64,000 bases of DNA from Halomonas sp. ML-15. GTDB lineage: Bacteria; Pseudomonadota; Gammaproteobacteria; Pseudomonadales; Halomonadaceae. The stretch spans positions 62,001-126,000 of the forward strand of contig NZ_JACXZT010000019.1 in assembly GCF_014779595.1 (NCBI RefSeq), read 5' to 3'. Below the pieces are notes generated by a model. It worked only from the letters and a program-made list of their open reading frames with translations. It was not told the DNA's origin and did not search any database. Shown piece by piece: positions 28,066 through 37,940 of the stretch. The position numbers were made by a program, and so were the translations under genes. Every line of letters starts with the position of its first letter. The first letter of the stretch is position 1.

Positions 28066-29274
28066 TCACAGTTCGACCACGTCGAAGTCGGCCACCGGGT
28101 CGACATCGGCATCGTAGTCCACGTCGTCGCGCTCGAAGCCGAACAGCTTCAGGAACTCGTGCTTGTAGCCGGCGTAGTCGGTGATCTCGAACAGATTGTC
28201 GCTGGTCACCCGCGGCCACAGGGCCTTGCAGGCCTGCTGCACGTCGTCGCGCAGCTCCCAGTCGTCGAGGCGCAGACGGCCGGCCTCGTCGGTGGCCAAG
28301 GCAGCCTGGCCCTTGGGGGAGTAGAGCTGTTCGCCGAACAGCCGATTGAGCTGATCGATAGTGCCTTCGTGCAGGCCCTGCTCCTTCATCACCCGATAGA
28401 CCATGGCGATATACAGCGGCATCACCGGGATCGCCGCACTGGCCTGAGTCACCACCGACTTGAGCACCGCCACGTTGGCGCCGCCGCCGCTGGCCTTGAG
28501 CTTGGCATCGATCTCACCGGCGGCGCGGTCGAGATCCTCCTTGGCCTTGCCCAGGGCGCCGTGCCAGTAGATCGGCCAGGTGATCTCGGTGCCGATATAG
28601 CTGAACGCCACGCTGCGTGCGCCCGGCGCCAGCACTCCGGCCTGGTCGAGGGCGCTCATCCACAGCTCCCAGTCCTCGCCGCCCATCACCGTGATGGTGT
28701 CGTCGATCTCCTGCTGGGTGGCGGGCTCGACCTCGGCCTCGATGATGGCGTCTTTATTGGTATCGATGGCGGTGGCGCGGTAGGTCTCGCCGATCGGCTT
28801 GAGCGCCGAACGCTTGAGCTCGCCGCTATCGGGCAGCTTGCGCACCGGCGAGGCCAGCGAGTAGACCACCAGATCGACCTGACCCAGGTCGGCCTTGATC
28901 ATCTCGATGGCTTTTTCTCGTGCTTCATGGGAGAAGGCGTCGCCGTTGATCGACTTGCTGTAGAGGCCCTCGGCCTTGGCGAACTTGTCGAACGCCGCGC
29001 TGTTGTACCAGCCGGCGGTGCCGGTACGCTTCTCGCTGCCCGGCTTCTCGAAGAACACCCCTAGGGTGTCGGCACCGTAGCCGAAGGCAGCGGTGATGCG
29101 TGCCGCCAGCCCGTAGCCGCTGGAGGCACCGATCACCAGCACCTTCTTCGGCCCGGCACTCTTGTCGAGCCCGCGGGCGCGGGTCGCTTCGATCTGCTCG
29201 AGCACGTTCTTCTCGCAGCCGACCGGATGAGTGGTGGTACAGATGAAACCGCGAACCTTGGGTTTGATGATCAC
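28066..29274 (-). CDS. fabV: FabV-type trans-2-enoyl-(acyl-carrier-protein) reductase
   Basis: 402 residues from GTG 29274 (GAGG upstream), which gives the conserved start [24 protein letters not shown]-binding [12 protein letters not shown] (49-60) and the catalytic Tyr236-x8-Lys245 spacing specific to FabV are present. It reduces the last double bond in each fatty-acid elongation round and is naturally resistant to triclosan. It is a single gene with no fatty-acid genes beside it. Confidence 0.95.
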   Translation of the reverse strand: MIIKPKVRGFICTTTHPVGCEKNVLEQIEATRARGLDKSAGPKKVLVIGASSGYGLAARITAAFGYGADTLGVFFEKPGSEKRTGTAGWYNSAAFDKFAKAEGLYSKSINGDAFSHEAREKAIEMIKADLGQVDLVVYSLASPVRKLPDSGELKRSALKPIGETYRATAIDTNKDAIIEAEVEPATQQEIDDTITVMGGEDWELWMSALDQAGVLAPGARSVAFSYIGTEITWPIYWHGALGKAKEDLDRAAGEIDAKLKASGGGANVAVLKSVVTQASAAIPVMPLYIAMVYRVMKEQGLHEGTIDQLNRLFGEQLYSPKGQAALATDEAGRLRLDDWELRDDVQQACKALWPRVTSDNLFEITDYAGYKHEFLKLFGFERDDVDYDADVDPVADFDVVEL

Positions 29275-29408
29275 GTCAGACCTCGACACAACAGTGGACA
29301 GTGGGCGCCATTCTACCCACACCGGTCGACGCTGTCCGCCCTTGAGGTAAGCCGCCGGGTGGGACAAGATTGCCGGCTCAGATGCGACGAACCCGGCAGG
29401 AGAGAACA

Positions 29409-29795
29409 ATGGATGCCCAGACTCTGGTCGATGAACGCGGCGAGCTGTGGCTGGCACTGGCCCCGCTGTGGTTGGATCGCGAACCCCGCGAGCGCGACTA
29501 TGCGCGCATGGTCGAGGTCATCCAGCGCCACGAGCTGACCCTCACCGAACTCGAGTGGATCTTTCGCATCGAGCTGGCCCCGGTGCTGTCACGCACCCAG
29601 ATGTCGGTGGCCAGTGAATGGCGACGCTTCGACGATTATCAGTTGATGAAGCGCTTGGTGGCGCACAACCTGCGGCTTACCGGCTGGCGGCGCAAGAGCT
29701 GGGCACTGTTCTCGGGGCTGATCACCATGATGACCCGCCATCGCTGGAATGAGTTGATGACGCGGGTCATGATCGCCCGCGGCGAGATACCCTAA
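29409..29795 (+). CDS. Uncharacterised small cytoplasmic protein (DUF7079-like)
   Basis: 128 residues from ATG 29409, with AGGAGAGAACA upstream. All-helical and soluble, with the pattern [19 protein letters not shown] and [14 protein letters not shown], which recalls proteins annotated DUF7079 in Pseudomonas and relatives. No known activity. It is convergent with the glutathione peroxidase gene; the two stops overlap (CTAA). Confidence 0.6.
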   Translation: MDAQTLVDERGELWLALAPLWLDREPRERDYARMVEVIQRHELTLTELEWIFRIELAPVLSRTQMSVASEWRRFDDYQLMKRLVAHNLRLTGWRRKSWALFSGLITMMTRHRWNELMTRVMIARGEIP

Positions 29796-30310
29796 CCTCG
29801 CGGTTCATAGGGCTGGTCGAGGGCCTCTTCCAGCGCTTCGCGTATCTGTCGCTCGCCGGCGCGCGGCCCGAAGCGTTGCAGCACCCGGCCGTCGCGGCCA
29901 ACCAGAAACTTGGTGAAATTCCATTTGATCAGGGTGCTGCCCAGCACCCCGGGCGCCTCACGGCGCAGCGCCACGAACAGCGGATGGGCACGCGGGCCGT
30001 TGACGCGCACTTTCTCCATTACTGGAAAGGTCACTGAATACTCGCGCTCGCTGAAGCTGCAAAAGGCCTTGGCCGATTCCGGCGACTGACGGGCAAACTG
30101 ATTGCAGGGAAAGGCCAGCACCGTGAAGCCCTGGCGATGGTAGTGCCGGTAGAGCGCCTCCAGCTCCTTGAGCTGCGGCGTGAAGCCGCAGCGGCTGGCG
30201 ACGTTGACCACCAGCAGCACCTGGCCGCGCAACGCGCGCAGGTTGAATGGCTCGCCGCGATGGGTACGGCAATCGAATTCGTGCAAGGGGGATGAGGGTC
30301 GAGGTGCCAT
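29792..30310 (-). CDS. Glutathione peroxidase family protein (Cys type)
   Basis: 172 residues from ATG 30310; ATG 30346 with GGAG upstream is a longer in-frame choice. The active site is Cys41 in NVASRCGFTPQ, with Gln in FPCNQF and Trp in KWNFTKFLVGRDG completing the catalytic tetrad. A cysteine replaces selenocysteine, as in most bacterial members, which usually use thioredoxin. It removes peroxides in the cytoplasm. The CNQF cysteine may be the resolving one. Confidence 0.92.
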   Translation of the reverse strand: MAPRPSSPLHEFDCRTHRGEPFNLRALRGQVLLVVNVASRCGFTPQLKELEALYRHYHRQGFTVLAFPCNQFARQSPESAKAFCSFSEREYSVTFPVMEKVRVNGPRAHPLFVALRREAPGVLGSTLIKWNFTKFLVGRDGRVLQRFGPRAGERQIREALEEALDQPYEPRG

Positions 30311-30392
30311 AGCCACCGCTAGCGCTGGATGAGAGACGCAAACCATGGACTCCACGATGCCACGACCGGCGGCGCGGCGCCAGTCCGGGGCA

Positions 30393-32456
30393 TCATCTGC
30401 GCCGCGGCCAGCGCCGCTTGATCTCGGTCAGCTGTCGCACTAACCGGCGACGACGCAGCCGCCGCTCGGCCTCCGAGAGCGGCGCATAGAGCAGCCGCTC
30501 GAGATCTTTGGCCACGCCTTCCAGGACGCCCTGCGCCGGCCCCGCGCTGGGCGCCAGCCGGCGCAGATGAGCCGCTGGCGACTCGCCGCCGAGGGGGCCG
30601 TGGCCGCGCCGTTCGAGCCAGGTCTGGAGCCGCCGCACCTGATGCCCCTCACCGCCTGCTCGGCGCACTCGCCAGGTGCGCCCGAGCCAGCCCAGCAGCA
30701 GTAACCCGGCGGCGGCCGCGACCAGGCGCAGCGCGTCGCCGAGGGTCAGCTGACCCAGTCGCGACCATAGCGTGGCGAGGCGTTCGGTGACCCCCGCCAG
30801 CAGCGCCTCCCGGCGTTCGCGCTGGTAACCGATAACGCCACGCTGCCAGCGATACTCGGCGCGCTCGACGCCGAGCCGCAGGCGGTTGGCCCAGCCCAGC
30901 TCGCGCAGCCGTAGCGGCGAAAAGGGTGCATCGGCCAGGAAGTCGTCGCTGCCGCCGAGAAACGCCTCGGCGCCCTGCTCGATGCGCTCGGGGGCGATCG
31001 CAGCGGTGGGGTCGAGACGCTCCCAGGCACCCTCCAGCCACACCTCGATCCAGGCGTGGGCGTCGTAGTCGCGCAGCGTGAAGTGGCCGTCGGGGTGGCG
31101 CTCGCCGCCCTGGAAGCCCACCACGACCCGCGCCGGAATGCCCACCATCCGCGCCATCACCGCCGCCGCCGAAGCGTAGTGGGTGCAGTAGCCGGCACGG
31201 GTATCGAACAGGAAGTCGTCGATGCGGTCACGACCGCTCAGCGTCGGCGGACTCAATGTATAGCGAAATGGCGCCTCGCCGAAGCGCGCCATGAGCGCTG
31301 TCAGGTAACGCCGCGGGTCGCCCTCGGCCTCATGCCATAGCCGCTCGGCGAGGTCGCGACTGCGCGGATTGGCGTCCTGCGGCAGCAGCCGATGCCAGGC
31401 CGGCCCGGCGGGATCCGGGTAGCTCGGCGCCGCGGCACTGCTGGCCACCTGCAGCAGGCCCCGCGAGGAGAGCGGCACCAGGCCTTCCAGGGTGCCGTCA
31501 GCGAGGTAGCGCTGGCGGGCGTCGCTGGCCAGCGGCGTGCCCAGGCTCGGCCGCCAGGGACGGCTGTCCGGCTCCAGCAGCAGCTCGGCGACATAGCGCG
31601 GCGTGCGGTCGTCGAAGGGTGAGCGGTCGGCCTCCTGAACGAAACGCGATACCGGCTGATTGGCGCTGGCCGCATGCTGCTCGGGGCGCAGCCGCGTCCA
31701 GCGCTCGCCGTCGAACTGCGACAGGGTATAGACACGCCAGTAACGCTCGGCGGGCGACGGCTCGGCGCCGTCGAAACGTGCCCTGAAGGCCCGTGCGTCG
31801 CTGCGCGACAGCTGGGCAATATCCCCCGGCGCGATCTCATCACTGAGACCGGTGGCGGCCTGATCGGCCTGGGGCAGGGTCCACAGCGGGCCGATTCGCG
31901 GCACCACCACGAACAGCAGCACCATCAGCGGCGCCGACAACGCCAGTAGCCACAGTGCTTCGCGCCAGGCGTCGCGACCCGCCCGGCCACCGGCCAGCAC
32001 CACCAGTGACTGGAGCAGCCAGGCCGCGGCCAACAGTGCCGCGCCGCTCATCAGCAGACTCTGGTCGTGTAGGAAGGCCGCGGTCAGCGTCACGAAGCCG
32101 ATGATCACCACCACCCGGCCGTCGCGCCGGTCGTGGGTCTCGAGCAGCTTGAGCAGATAGATTCCCAGCAGTACGCCCATCAGCGCCTGCATGCCCATCA
32201 GTCCGCCGTACTGCAGCCAGAGTCCGCCAAGCACCCCGACCACCGCGGTCAGGCGCAGCACTACCCCGGCTCGGGGCAAGCGGCGACGCAGCTGCAGGAA
32301 ACGCCAGCCGGCGGCGGCCAGCGCCACCCCCAGTAGCCACGGCGGCATGAACGGCAGGTGCAGCGCCAGCACCAGGCACTGACCGATGAACAGCTGTACC
32401 AGTAGCCGGGCCGACAGGCTGCGGCCGTCGGCCAGCAGCGCCGAGGGGGCACTCAT
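30393..32456 (-). CDS. TgpA-like transglutaminase membrane protein (DUF3488)
   Basis: 687 residues. Five or six N-terminal helices (to about 200), a periplasmic transglutaminase-like domain and one more helix (about 575) followed by a cytoplasmic DUF4129-like tail. The triad is in GYCTHYASAAAVMAR (Cys), DYDAHAWIEVW (His) and ERLDPTAA (Asp). It resembles Pseudomonas TgpA, an essential periplasmic transglutaminase. Its ATG overlaps the DUF58 stop (ATGA), in a MoxR-DUF58-TgpA operon. Confidence 0.93.
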   Translation of the reverse strand: MSAPSALLADGRSLSARLLVQLFIGQCLVLALHLPFMPPWLLGVALAAAGWRFLQLRRRLPRAGVVLRLTAVVGVLGGLWLQYGGLMGMQALMGVLLGIYLLKLLETHDRRDGRVVVIIGFVTLTAAFLHDQSLLMSGAALLAAAWLLQSLVVLAGGRAGRDAWREALWLLALSAPLMVLLFVVVPRIGPLWTLPQADQAATGLSDEIAPGDIAQLSRSDARAFRARFDGAEPSPAERYWRVYTLSQFDGERWTRLRPEQHAASANQPVSRFVQEADRSPFDDRTPRYVAELLLEPDSRPWRPSLGTPLASDARQRYLADGTLEGLVPLSSRGLLQVASSAAAPSYPDPAGPAWHRLLPQDANPRSRDLAERLWHEAEGDPRRYLTALMARFGEAPFRYTLSPPTLSGRDRIDDFLFDTRAGYCTHYASAAAVMARMVGIPARVVVGFQGGERHPDGHFTLRDYDAHAWIEVWLEGAWERLDPTAAIAPERIEQGAEAFLGGSDDFLADAPFSPLRLRELGWANRLRLGVERAEYRWQRGVIGYQRERREALLAGVTERLATLWSRLGQLTLGDALRLVAAAAGLLLLGWLGRTWRVRRAGGEGHQVRRLQTWLERRGHGPLGGESPAAHLRRLAPSAGPAQGVLEGVAKDLERLLYAPLSEAERRLRRRRLVRQLTEIKRRWPRRR

Positions 32457-33403
32457 AGGTCGCTCCCGCCGGTTGTCGCTGGCCAGCGCGCCAGCGCCCG
32501 CAGCGCGCGGCGGCGCTGCGCCGGGCCGCTGGCCGGCGCTAGCTCCACGCCGGGCAGGCGCAGCCCGTAGAGATCACCGGCACGGTGGTAGTCGAGCAGT
32601 TGGGCACATAGTTGCGACAGACGCACCTCAGGCGCGCCGGAACAGGCGGCGTAGTCAAGCCAGCGCTGACGCCGCGGGGGCAGGCTGAAGACCTTGGTAC
32701 TCAGTACACCGGTGCGGCTCCACTGCTTCCAGGCCAACCGTGCCGGGCCATCGCCGGGCTCGAAACGGCGCAGGCCGGCGAAGTCCTGGGGCGCCAACCC
32801 CGGCCCGCGGCGCCGTGCTGCGCCCTCCTCCGGCTCGCCCGGCGCAGGATAGATCAGCAGCTCGACCCCGCTATCGACCCAGGCGACCAGCCGTACCAGG
32901 CCCAGCGGCCAGGCGCTCTCCAGGCGCAGCGCCGGCAGCCGCCACAGGCCGCGATGCAGGGTCGGTATCGCCAGCGGCAGCAGCAGCTCGCCACCGTCTA
33001 TCTCCCCCTCGGCGGCGGCCACCTGGCCGGGGCCCGCCACCAGCACCACGCGCAGGGCGTGGCGACGCCGCGCCGCGCTGAGGCGAACGTTCAGACGCGC
33101 CATGTCGCCGGCAAACACCTCACCCGAGGCACTCGCCGTGAGCCGAACGCCGTACAGGTTGCGCCAGCCACGCCACAGCGACACCAGCGCCACGGCAAAC
33201 AGCCAGAAGGCCAGGCCGTAAGCGAGATTGTTCTGATAGTTGATGCCGAACAGCAGCAGCACCGGGATCAGCACCGCCCAGATCACCCCGAAGCGGGTCG
33301 GCAGCAAAAAGAGCCGCTGGGCACCGAGTGGCTGCCCGGCCGCGCTCAGCCGGCGCCGCTGCCACCAGTCACGCAGCCGCTGCATCGGGGACAGGTCGGC
33401 CAT
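32453..33403 (-). CDS. DUF58 domain protein
   Basis: 316 residues. Two membrane helices (about 30-75) precede a vWA-like region with the family motif LRRFEPGDGPARLAWKQWS. DUF58 proteins are encoded with MoxR ATPases, which are thought to help them fold or assemble. Four bases separate it from the moxR stop, and it overlaps tgpA. Confidence 0.92.
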   Translation of the reverse strand: MADLSPMQRLRDWWQRRRLSAAGQPLGAQRLFLLPTRFGVIWAVLIPVLLLFGINYQNNLAYGLAFWLFAVALVSLWRGWRNLYGVRLTASASGEVFAGDMARLNVRLSAARRRHALRVVLVAGPGQVAAAEGEIDGGELLLPLAIPTLHRGLWRLPALRLESAWPLGLVRLVAWVDSGVELLIYPAPGEPEEGAARRRGPGLAPQDFAGLRRFEPGDGPARLAWKQWSRTGVLSTKVFSLPPRRQRWLDYAACSGAPEVRLSQLCAQLLDYHRAGDLYGLRLPGVELAPASGPAQRRRALRALARWPATTGGSDL

Positions 33404-33406
33404 GGA

Positions 33407-34339
33407 CTAGACCGTGACCGGCACGCTGGCCAGCAGGTGGTGGGCCAGCGCCTCCCCCTCCTCGCGGCGCCCGTCACTGAGCCGATGGCCGACCACCGGC
33501 ACCCACACCGCCTGGACGTCCTCCGGCAGTACATGGTCGCGCCCCGCCAGCAGCGCCCAGCCGCGGGCGGCGTGCAGCAGTGCCAGTACGGCGCGGGTCG
33601 ACAGCCCCCAGGCCAGCTCAGGGTGGGTGCGGCTCGCCGCCGCCAGCGCCTGCAGGTAATCGAGCAGCGCATCGGCCACGTGTACCTCGGCGATGCGCGC
33701 CTGCCAGCCGCGCAGCGTCTCGGCATCCAGCCACCGGCCCAGGCTATCCAGCTGGATCCGACCAGCCTCACCGCGCAGGATCTCGCGTTCGGCGCGGGCG
33801 TCGGGGTAGCCCAGTGAGAGGCGCATCAGGAAGCGGTCGAGCTGCGACTCCGGCAGCGCAAAGGTGCCAGCCTGCTCCTGGGGGTTCTGAGTGGCGATCA
33901 CGAAGAACGGCTCAGGCAGGCGGCGGGTCTCGCCCTCCACCGTGACCTGCCCCTCCTCCATCGCTTCGAGCAGTGCGCTCTGGGTCTTGGGGGTAGCGCG
34001 ATTGATCTCGTCGGCCAGCACCAGCTGATGGAAGATCGGCCCCGGGTGGAAGTGGAAGCTGGCCTGACGCGGGTCGAACACCGAGACCCCCAGCACATCG
34101 GCCGGCAGCAGATCGCTGGTGAACTGCAGGCGCTGCATATCGAGCCCGGTCACCCGCGCCAGCGCCTGGGCAAGGGTGGTCTTGCCCAGCCCCGGCAGGT
34201 CTTCGATCAGCAGATGGCCGCGACACAGCAGGCAACATAGCGCGAGCCGCACCTGCTGCGACTTGCCCCGCACCACCCCTTCGAGGGCCGCCAGCAGGTC
34301 ATCGAGGCGCGCCGCGGTCAGCGGCTCACGGCGGTTCAT
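33407..34339 (-). CDS. MoxR-type AAA+ ATPase
   Basis: 310 residues. Walker A in LPGLGKTTLAQALARV, Walker B in LVLADEINRATPKTQSALLE and sensor FVIATQNPQEQAG match the APE2220/MRP MoxR groups. It is a chaperone-like ATPase that works with the DUF58 and transglutaminase proteins encoded next. Its start overlaps the NUDIX stop by four bases, so four genes are translationally linked. Confidence 0.94.
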   Translation of the reverse strand: MNRREPLTAARLDDLLAALEGVVRGKSQQVRLALCCLLCRGHLLIEDLPGLGKTTLAQALARVTGLDMQRLQFTSDLLPADVLGVSVFDPRQASFHFHPGPIFHQLVLADEINRATPKTQSALLEAMEEGQVTVEGETRRLPEPFFVIATQNPQEQAGTFALPESQLDRFLMRLSLGYPDARAEREILRGEAGRIQLDSLGRWLDAETLRGWQARIAEVHVADALLDYLQALAAASRTHPELAWGLSTRAVLALLHAARGWALLAGRDHVLPEDVQAVWVPVVGHRLSDGRREEGEALAHHLLASVPVTV

Positions 34340-34884
34340 GCGCTCGCCGCCAAATGCCCGGCGCGCTGCAGGCTGACCACGGCGGTGCGGGTATCCGGGG
34401 TCACCTCGTCGAGGGCCAGTGCCTCGTCCAGCGGCAGCCAGAAGGCATCGGCTACCTCCTCAGCCTGCAGCGCGAGCGGCCCGTCGTAGTGCACCAGATA
34501 GACGCTGCCGAAAATATGGTTGCCGTCGGCGGCGTAGCGGAAGGCCAGGCAGTAGCGCAGCGCCACGCCGCGAATGCCGAGCTCCTCCGCCAGCTCGCGG
34601 CGCGCCGCCACGTGCACCGCCTCGCCGGCGCCGACCACGCCGCCTGCGGCCAGGTCGATACCACCGGGGAACACCTCCTTGGTCAGGGTGCGGCGCTGCA
34701 CGCAGAGCTCGCCGGCAGCATTGAGCACCACCACATAGGTGGCACGGTGCCAGAAGTGGAAGCGTCGCATCAGCGCCCGCGGCGCGCTACCGCAGGGGCG
34801 ATTACAAGCATCGACCAGTTGGATGCGCTCATCGGCGATCAACGGCGCCGGCAAAGGGACCGACGCGGAAACCTCGGTGGGCAT
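34336..34884 (-). CDS. NUDIX hydrolase (YfcD-like)
   Basis: 182 residues. The Nudix box GGVVGAGEAVHVAARRELAE followed by ELGI fits G-x5-E-x7-REUxEExGU. The N-terminal DERIQLVDACNRPCGSAPR and YVVVLNAAGELCVQRRT resemble YfcD and isopentenyl-diphosphate-isomerase-like Nudix proteins. It hydrolyses a nucleoside-diphosphate-linked substrate not identifiable here. GGGAG precedes the ATG. First gene of the MoxR operon by overlap. Confidence 0.88.
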   Translation of the reverse strand: MPTEVSASVPLPAPLIADERIQLVDACNRPCGSAPRALMRRFHFWHRATYVVVLNAAGELCVQRRTLTKEVFPGGIDLAAGGVVGAGEAVHVAARRELAEELGIRGVALRYCLAFRYAADGNHIFGSVYLVHYDGPLALQAEEVADAFWLPLDEALALDEVTPDTRTAVVSLQRAGHLAASA

Positions 34885-35017
34885 GACGGACTCCCATGGG
34901 CAGAACAGTGCTCAGCGTAACCAGTCGCATCCACCGCGGCCAGCACAGCTCTCGACGTTGACCCCACGCTGGGCGCTGACCATGCTCGATCCATAGCAGT
35001 GCAGCAGGAGACACGCC

Positions 35018-36667
35018 ATGCACGACCATGCCCCACGCCAGCGGCTCGCCACCCACGAGGTGCTCAACCAGCCGCCTGCTGACAGCGACCTCGACCTGTT
35101 CACCCTGGACCTTCCACTCCAAGAGGCACTGGCCCGCGAGGCCCCGGAGTGGGTCGCCCGGCGCCTGGCGCCGCTGGGCGAGCAGGTTGGCAGCCGCCGC
35201 GTGCAGGCGCTGGGCGAGCAGGCCAATCGCCATCCGCCAACGCTGCGACTGTTCGACCGTCACGGCCGACGCCTCGACGAGGTCAGCTATCACCCCGCCT
35301 ACCATGAGCTGATGCACCTGGCCTGCGACCAGGGCTGGCACGCCGTGGCCTGGCAGGAGGAGGCCCGCGGCGGCCACCAGGCCCACGTCGCCGCCCTCTA
35401 TCTGCTGACCCAGGCCGAGCCGGGCGTGTGCTGCCCGGTGACCATGACCCACGCCGCCATGCCGGCTCTGCGCCATGCCCCCGAGGTGCTGGCCCAGTGG
35501 GCACCGCGGCTGCTGGCCTGGGACTATGATCCCCGCGCCCTGCCGGCCAGCGACAAACCGGCGGTGACGATGGGCATGGCGATGACCGAGAAACAGGGCG
35601 GCAGCGACGTGCGTGCCAATACCACCCGCGCCGAGGCCAGCGAAGACGGCGTGCGCCTGCTGGGCCACAAGTGGTTCTGCAGTGCACCGATGTCGGACGC
35701 CTTTCTGACCCTGGCCCAGACCGATGACGGCCTCGGCTGTTTTCTGGTACCGCGCTTCACCCCCGACGGCCAGCGCAACGCCATCGAACTGCAGCGCCTC
35801 AAGGAGAAGTGCGGCAATCGCGCCAACGCCTCCGCCGAGATCGAGTTCCGCCACGCCTGGGCGCAGCCGATCGGCGAGCCGGGACGCGGCATTGCCACTA
35901 TCCTCGAGATGGTCCAGCAGACCCGCCTCGACGCCGCCACCGCACCGGTGGGCATGATGCGCCAGGCGCTGCTGCTGGCCTGGCAGCACGTTCAGGCCCG
36001 CCACGCCTTCGGCCAACCGCTGGCCGAGCAGCCGCTGATGCGCGCAGTGATCGCCGACCTGGCTCTCGAGGTCGAGGCCGGCGTGGCGCTGGCGCTGCGT
36101 ATCGCCCGCGCCTTCGACACGCCGCATAGCGAGCATGAGCAAGGCCTGGCACGCATCGCCCCGGCGCTGGCCAAGTACTGGCACAACAAGCGCGGGCCGG
36201 GCTTTATGGCCGAGGCCATGGAGTGCCTGGGCGGCATCGGCTACGTCGAAGAGACACCGCTGGCCAGGCTATATCGCGAGGCACCGGTCAATTCGATCTG
36301 GGAGGGCTCGGGAAACGTGATCTGCCTCGACGTGCTGCGCGTGCTGGGCAGGCACCCCGAGGCGGTGGATGCGCTACGCAACGAGCTCGACGCAGCGCGC
36401 GGCCAGAATGCCCTCTTCGACCGGGCGCTGGGCGAGCTCGAACGCACCCTGGGCATGCCCTCAGAGGCGCTGGTGCCCCGTGCGCGCTGGCTGACCCAGC
36501 GTCTCGCCCAGTGCCTGCAGGCGGCGCTGCTGCTACGCCACACGCCCGCCGCGGTTGCCGCAACCTTCTGCCGGGCGCGGCTGGGCGAAGCCAGCCCCGC
36601 CTATGGCGTGCTGCCGGCCGATGCTCCTCTGGCGGAGATACTCGCGCGGGTGACACCTGGCGCCTGA
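35018..36667 (+). CDS. aidB: AidB-like acyl-CoA dehydrogenase
   Basis: 549 residues. Close to Escherichia coli AidB throughout: THEVLNQPPADSDLDLF, CPVTMTHAAMPAL, GMAMTEKQGGSDVRANTTRA and CLGGIGYVEE. AidB is a flavoprotein of the acyl-CoA dehydrogenase fold that binds DNA and is induced with the Ada response to alkylation. The CAGGAG eight bases before the ATG supports the start. Divergent from the NUDIX-MoxR operon across 133 bases. No ada gene nearby, so the damage role is by homology. Confidence 0.93.
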   Translation: MHDHAPRQRLATHEVLNQPPADSDLDLFTLDLPLQEALAREAPEWVARRLAPLGEQVGSRRVQALGEQANRHPPTLRLFDRHGRRLDEVSYHPAYHELMHLACDQGWHAVAWQEEARGGHQAHVAALYLLTQAEPGVCCPVTMTHAAMPALRHAPEVLAQWAPRLLAWDYDPRALPASDKPAVTMGMAMTEKQGGSDVRANTTRAEASEDGVRLLGHKWFCSAPMSDAFLTLAQTDDGLGCFLVPRFTPDGQRNAIELQRLKEKCGNRANASAEIEFRHAWAQPIGEPGRGIATILEMVQQTRLDAATAPVGMMRQALLLAWQHVQARHAFGQPLAEQPLMRAVIADLALEVEAGVALALRIARAFDTPHSEHEQGLARIAPALAKYWHNKRGPGFMAEAMECLGGIGYVEETPLARLYREAPVNSIWEGSGNVICLDVLRVLGRHPEAVDALRNELDAARGQNALFDRALGELERTLGMPSEALVPRARWLTQRLAQCLQAALLLRHTPAAVAATFCRARLGEASPAYGVLPADAPLAEILARVTPGA

Positions 36668-36772
36668 TGCCCCTATGCTGGCGGTTGCGACAAAACGCCG
36701 CTTGGCAGCCGGCCAGGCTGTCGTAAGCTTTGGGTGACCCAAGGGTTCCATCCATCACGAAAAGGATTACCG

Positions 36773-37282
36773 ATGATTGCCCGCGCCGCCTCACTTGCCT
36801 CCGCTCTGACGCTCGGCGTCGCGCTGCTGCCGTCACTGGCCAGCGCCCACGACGTCACCCTCGACGATATTCGCATCGCCCACCCCTTCGCCACGCCGAC
36901 GCCGCCGGGGGCCCCCAACGGCGCCGCCTACCTGGACATCACCGCTGGCGACGAGCCCGCCACCCTGGTCGGCGCCAGCAGCCCGATCAGCGGAGTAGTG
37001 GAGCTTCACGATATGATCATGGACGACGGCAACATGCAGATGCGCAAACTCGACGCCATCGAGATCGAGGCCGGTGAGACGCTGACCATGCGTCCCGGCG
37101 GCGGCTACCACCTGATGCTGCTGGGCCTGGAAGAGACCCTCGTCGAAGGCGAGACCTTCCCGCTGACTCTGGAGTTCGCCGAACAGGGGGAGGTCGAGAT
37201 CGAGGTAGGGGTACAGGAGGCCAATGCGGGCGGTGAGGCGGCCGATGGCCACCACGACCACGAACACGAACACGACCACTGA
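36773..37282 (+). CDS. Periplasmic copper chaperone PCuAC
   Basis: 169 residues from ATG 36773 (AAAGGAT upstream). Signal peptide 1-25 (SLASA-HDV). The copper site pattern is visible as HDMIMDDGNMQM followed by GGGYHLMLLG. The C-terminus is His-rich (HHDHEHEHDH), a second metal-binding element common in this family. It delivers Cu(I) for the CuA centre of cytochrome oxidase, usually with a Sco protein, which is not seen here. Confidence 0.92.
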   Translation: MIARAASLASALTLGVALLPSLASAHDVTLDDIRIAHPFATPTPPGAPNGAAYLDITAGDEPATLVGASSPISGVVELHDMIMDDGNMQMRKLDAIEIEAGETLTMRPGGGYHLMLLGLEETLVEGETFPLTLEFAEQGEVEIEVGVQEANAGGEAADGHHDHEHEHDH

Positions 37283-37285
37283 AGG

Positions 37286-37894
37286 TTAGCCGACCACCAC
37301 ACGCAGTGCGATGGCGATCAGCAGCACGCCGGTGATGCGATTGACCCAGTGCGCCCTGGCCTGGAGCCAGGGCAGCACCCGCGAATGAGACAGCGCCACC
37401 GCCACGATCACGTACCATCCACCGTCAATGACCATGGCGGTAAGCACGATCACCGCCTTGGCCGCCACGCTCATCTCGGGACTGACGAACTGGCTGAGCA
37501 GCGCCACGAAGAACAGGATCAGCTTGGGATTGCCCAGCGCCACCAGCATGCCCTCGCGGGCCGCCTGGGGGCCGGTGGTGAGTACCGCATTGGGCTCGAA
37601 GGCTGCCGCCCGCCCGGCGCGCAGCGCCTTGATACCGAGCCAGGCCAGATAGGCCGCCCCCGCCCAGGTAATAAACTGGAACAGCAGCGGCTGGCGGGCG
37701 ATCAGCGCGCCCAGCCCCCACACCGTGAGCAGCGCATAGAGCCCCACACCGAGGGCATGGGACAGCGCCGCCACCACCCCCGGCAGGCGACCGCCGCCCA
37801 GGGTATGGCGCAGCACCAGCGCCAGGCTGGGGCCCGGCGACATGGCACCCACCGCGCAGATCGCTACCAGCGACAACCACAGCGACAACGGCAT
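37286..37894 (-). CDS. LysE/RhtB-family amino-acid exporter
   Basis: 202 residues with six hydrophobic segments and the family motif MSPGPSLALVLRHTLGGGR near the N-terminus, plus GNPKLILFFVALLSQF. It exports amino acids or homoserine-like metabolites across the inner membrane. GAGGAG precedes the ATG. Convergent with the PCuAC gene, three bases apart. Confidence 0.9.
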   Translation of the reverse strand: MPLSLWLSLVAICAVGAMSPGPSLALVLRHTLGGGRLPGVVAALSHALGVGLYALLTVWGLGALIARQPLLFQFITWAGAAYLAWLGIKALRAGRAAAFEPNAVLTTGPQAAREGMLVALGNPKLILFFVALLSQFVSPEMSVAAKAVIVLTAMVIDGGWYVIVAVALSHSRVLPWLQARAHWVNRITGVLLIAIALRVVVG

Positions 37895-37940
37895 CGACTC
37901 TCCTCAATCAGGGTCTGGAGCGGCGCGACACATGCCGGGC

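Noticed and set aside
34829-36184. 451-codon minus-strand open frame opposite aidB
   Set aside because: Antisense shadow of a GC-rich gene; low-complexity Gly/His/Gln protein with no family, while aidB matches end to end.
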